Shown here one piece after another: positions 5,997 to 7,808 of a stretch of DNA of 7,808 nt. Made by a program: the position numbers and the translations under genes. The notes under the pieces are model-generated. The model saw nothing but the letters and a program-made list of their open reading frames with translations. It did no database searches and had not been told where the DNA came from. Every line of letters begins with the position of its first letter. Within the stretch, counting starts at the first letter, position 1. Origin of the DNA: Pseudomonadota bacterium (GTDB lineage Bacteria > Pseudomonadota > Alphaproteobacteria > Acetobacterales > Acetobacteraceae); assembly GCA_021808185.1 (NCBI GenBank), contig JAKBCB010000163.1, positions 1-7,808 on the forward strand, read 5' to 3'.

Positions 5997-6971
5997 CTAC
6001 CCGCCCACTTGCGCCAGCAGGGCGCCCAGCCGCGAGCCCGGCTGGTCGAGGTCCAGCACCGGCCCGAGGGGGACGATCCGCGTCGGGTTCACATGGCCGT
6101 GGCTCATGAAATAGTGCCGCTTGATGTGGCCGAAATCCACGGTCCGCCGGATCGCCGGCACCTGGTACAGCGAGCGGGTGAAATCCCAAAGCGCCGGGAA
6201 GTCGCTCAGCCGCCGCAGGTTGCACTTGAAGTGGTAATGATACACCGGGTCGAAGCGGATCAGCGTGGTGAACAGCCGAATATCCGCCTCGGTGAAGGTC
6301 TCGCCCAGCAGGAACGGCGCTCGGCTCAGCCGCGCCTCCAGCCACTCCAGCGTCTCGAACAGCGGCAGCACCGCCGCCTCGTACGCCGCTTGGGTGGAGG
6401 CGAAGCCCGCGCGATACACGCCGTTGTTCAGCGTGGCATAGACGCGCTCGTTCACCGCGTCGATCTCCGGGCGCAGCGCCTCGGGGTAGAAGTCGCCCGG
6501 CCGCGCACCGAGGCCGTCGAAGGCGTGGTTGAAGATGCGGATCACCTCCGACGATTCGTTGTTGACGATGCGGTTGCTCGCCAGATCCCACAGCACCGGC
6601 ACCGTCACCCGGCCGGAGAAGTTCTCGTCCGCGCGGGCGTACAGTTGATACAGATGCGTGGCGTGCATCACCGGGTCGGCAATCACGCCGTCGCCAGGAA
6701 CAAACGTCCAGCCATCCTCGCCCATCAGCCAGTGCACGCTGGACAGCGAGATCAGCCCTTCCAGACCCTTCAGCGCGCGCACGATCAGCGCGCGGTGCGC
6801 CCAGGGGCATGCGAGCGAGACATACAGATGGTAGCGCCCGGCGGCCGGCGGATGCGCGCCCCCCGGCGCGATGCTGTCGCGGAAGGTCGTCGGCGGGCGC
6901 TGGAAGGCACCGTTGACGGTGGCCGCCAGATGCTCCTGCCGCACCCAGGCGCCGTCGATCATCTGGCCCAT
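5997..6971 (-). CDS. Glutathionyl-hydroquinone reductase (GST superfamily, YqjG/PcpF type)
   Basis: Enzymes of this family reduce glutathionyl-hydroquinones to free hydroquinones with glutathione, using an active-site cysteine. The 324-residue product is of family length. It has the typical beginning TTFRDSI, then GRYHLYVSLACPWAHR, where C55 in CPW is the catalytic cysteine of the thioredoxin-like domain. V124-P125 (VTVPVLWD) is the cis-proline motif that binds glutathione, and NNESSEVIRIF (137-147) is the glutathione-binding NESSEI signature. The helical C-terminal domain carries the family stretches LGETFTEADIRLF (222-234), FDPVYHYHFKCNLRRL (240-255) and RHYFMSHGHVNPTRIVPLGP. ATG 6971 was chosen because AGGGGGA lies about 6 bases upstream and the conserved part begins directly after it. 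The gene start overlaps the end of the cueR-like gene by 13 bases, so it is very likely translated from the same mRNA. Confidence 0.94.
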   Translation of the reverse strand: MGQMIDGAWVRQEHLAATVNGAFQRPPTTFRDSIAPGGAHPPAAGRYHLYVSLACPWAHRALIVRALKGLEGLISLSSVHWLMGEDGWTFVPGDGVIADPVMHATHLYQLYARADENFSGRVTVPVLWDLASNRIVNNESSEVIRIFNHAFDGLGARPGDFYPEALRPEIDAVNERVYATLNNGVYRAGFASTQAAYEAAVLPLFETLEWLEARLSRAPFLLGETFTEADIRLFTTLIRFDPVYHYHFKCNLRRLSDFPALWDFTRSLYQVPAIRRTVDFGHIKRHYFMSHGHVNPTRIVPLGPVLDLDQPGSRLGALLAQVGG

Positions 6972-7432
6972 GGCGAGTCCCCCTCGGTGTCGGGTGCCAG
7001 TGTCGTCTCGGTGGCGCGTGGCGTCCAGCCGCGCGCGCCCTGCCCGCCCCGCTCCAGATCGCGCAGGATCGGGCACTCCGGCCGGGCGTCGCCGTGGCAG
7101 GCGTCGGCCAGATCGTGCAGCGCGTCGCGCATCGCGGTCAGCTCGGCGATCCTGGCGTCCAATTCGGCGACATGCTCCAGCGCCACGCGCTTGACCTCGG
7201 CACTCGCGCGCCCCCGGTCCTGCCACAACCCCACCAGCACGCGGATGCGCTCGACCGGAATGCCGAAATCGCGCGCGCGGCGGATGAAGCGCAGGCTCGC
7301 CACGTCGCGTTCGCCATAGACGCGATACCCGGCCCCGGTCCGCTCGGCCGCGGGGATCAGGCCGATGCTTTCGTAGTAGCGGATGGCCTTCGCGTTCACC
7401 CCCGCCGCCCGCGCCGCCTGCCCGATATTCAT
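6959..7432 (-). CDS. cueR: Copper(I)-responsive MerR-family regulator (CueR/HmrR type)
   Basis: CueR-type proteins are dimeric activators that sense Cu+ and distort the spacer of copper-gene promoters. The 157-residue product has the MerR winged helix-turn-helix at 1-70 (MNIGQAARAAGVNAKAIRYYESIGL, then YRVYGERDVASLRFI), the dimerisation helix from about 78, and the metal loop ACHGDARPEC. The two ligand cysteines are C112 and C120, and the residue at 77 is Ser. These match the E. coli CueR numbering exactly, and Ser77 is the mark of sensors for +1 ions instead of divalent ones. Unlike the 135-residue E. coli protein it has a further 25-30 residue polar tail. ATG 7432 overlaps the stop of the upstream copper ATPase as ATGA. 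The symbol is given by function; HmrR would be an equal name in rhizobia-like bacteria. Confidence 0.93.
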   Translation of the reverse strand: MNIGQAARAAGVNAKAIRYYESIGLIPAAERTGAGYRVYGERDVASLRFIRRARDFGIPVERIRVLVGLWQDRGRASAEVKRVALEHVAELDARIAELTAMRDALHDLADACHGDARPECPILRDLERGGQGARGWTPRATETTLAPDTEGDSPWAR

Positions 7433-7808
7433 CGCTCGCCCCCCGGCCGCCAGAACCGCAACGTCAACGCGTTGGCCACCACGCTCACGCTGCTCAACGC
7501 CATCGCCGCCCCCGCCAGCACCGGGCTGAGCAGGCCGAACGCGGCCAGCGGAATCCCCACCACGTTGTAGGCGAAGGCCCACACCAGCCCTTGCGCGATC
7601 TTGCGCCTTGTGCGCCTGGCGATCGCGATGGCATCCGGCACCAGCGCCGGGTCGCCGCGCATCAGCGTGATGCCGGCGGCGTTGATCGCGGCATCCGTGC
7701 CGGTGGCCATGGCGATGCCGATATCGGCGGCGGCCAGCGCCGGCGCGTCGTTGATGCCGTCGCCGACCATCGCCACCACGCCCTCGCCGCGCAACGCGCC
7801 GACCGCCT
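7429..7808 (-). CDS. copA: Cu+-exporting P1B-type ATPase, C-terminal part (5' end outside window)
   Basis: This is the last 125 residues of a copper-translocating P-type ATPase, which exports Cu+ from the cytoplasm using ATP. The visible part begins at the end of the P domain, with MVGDGINDAPALAAADIGIAM, the hinge/Mg2+ motif common to all P-type ATPases. It is followed by GTDAAINAAGITLM and two final membrane helices. The first (about 75-92 of the fragment) contains AYNVVGIPLAA, and the last contains AMALSSVSVVANALTLRFW. The YN pair in the first helix and the M-x-x-S-S set in the last are the Cu+/Ag+ (P1B-1) signature residues, so zinc or cobalt specificity is unlikely. N-terminal metal-binding domains, if present, are outside. 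Its TGA overlaps the start of the cueR-like gene (ATGA), which places the regulator downstream of the pump in one operon. Confidence 0.94.
   Translation of the reverse strand, partial: AVGALRGEGVVAMVGDGINDAPALAAADIGIAMATGTDAAINAAGITLMRGDPALVPDAIAIARRTRRKIAQGLVWAFAYNVVGIPLAAFGLLSPVLAGAAMALSSVSVVANALTLRFWRPGGER

Noticed and set aside
3509..6109. An 866-codon open frame on the plus strand spanning atpI to past the Mrr-like gene
   Set aside because: It is an out-of-frame shadow produced by high GC: the protein is Arg/Pro/Gly-rich without a fold, and it overlaps two genes on the same strand and atpI on the other, all with clear motifs.
7433..7808. Search for a CueR operator near the cueR start
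   Set aside because: No CCTTCC-type dyad with a long spacer is visible in this coding region; the operon promoter should be upstream of copA, outside the window.

Overview
The window is high-GC bacterial chromosome, densely packed with genes. The isolated F0 gene order atpI-atpB-atpE-atpF'(b')-atpF(b), with both b and b' present and no F1 genes attached, points to an alphaproteobacterium. The GC content and the style of the proteins suggest Rhodospirillales/Acetobacteraceae, but that placement is inference and no taxonomic marker is present.

Layout. (1) Bases 1-619 (+) hold the 3' end of an RND efflux pump permease. It converges on (2) a small uncharacterised 115-residue gene at 647-994 (-). 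(3) Bases 1150-3798 (-) are the complete F0 operon of the H+-translocating ATP synthase: atpI, atpB (subunit a), atpE (c), b' and b. It has a candidate promoter at 3841-3869, a perfect hairpin between atpE and b', and a strong intrinsic terminator just after b. (4) Transcribed divergently from atpI is a complete class III PLP-dependent aminotransferase (3933-5267, +). (5) A 200-residue membrane-anchored protein follows (5376-5978, +); its C-terminal half looks like a degenerate Mrr-type restriction-endonuclease fold. (6) Bases 5997-7808 (-) form a tightly overlapping copper-response cluster: the 3' end of a Cu+ P1B-type ATPase (copA-like), a CueR-type MerR regulator, and a glutathionyl-hydroquinone reductase.

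How they work together. The F0 genes encode the proton channel and stator of ATP synthase; the F1 genes must lie elsewhere. In the copper cluster, the ATPase exports Cu+, the regulator senses Cu+ (S77, C112 and C120 match the CueR numbering), and the third gene reduces glutathionyl-hydroquinones. The three are joined by an ATGA overlap and a 13-base overlap, so co-translation is likely. This joins copper export with thiol/quinone detoxification. The RND, aminotransferase and Mrr-like genes have no obvious functional link to these operons.

I found no tRNA, rRNA, CRISPR array, insertion sequence or clear sign of horizontal transfer. No gene-free stretch exceeds 300 bases; the longest is 995-1205. 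I do not see a clearly new biological system. The best leads are the membrane-anchored Mrr-like protein, the copA-cueR-hydroquinone reductase arrangement, and the atpE/b' hairpin.
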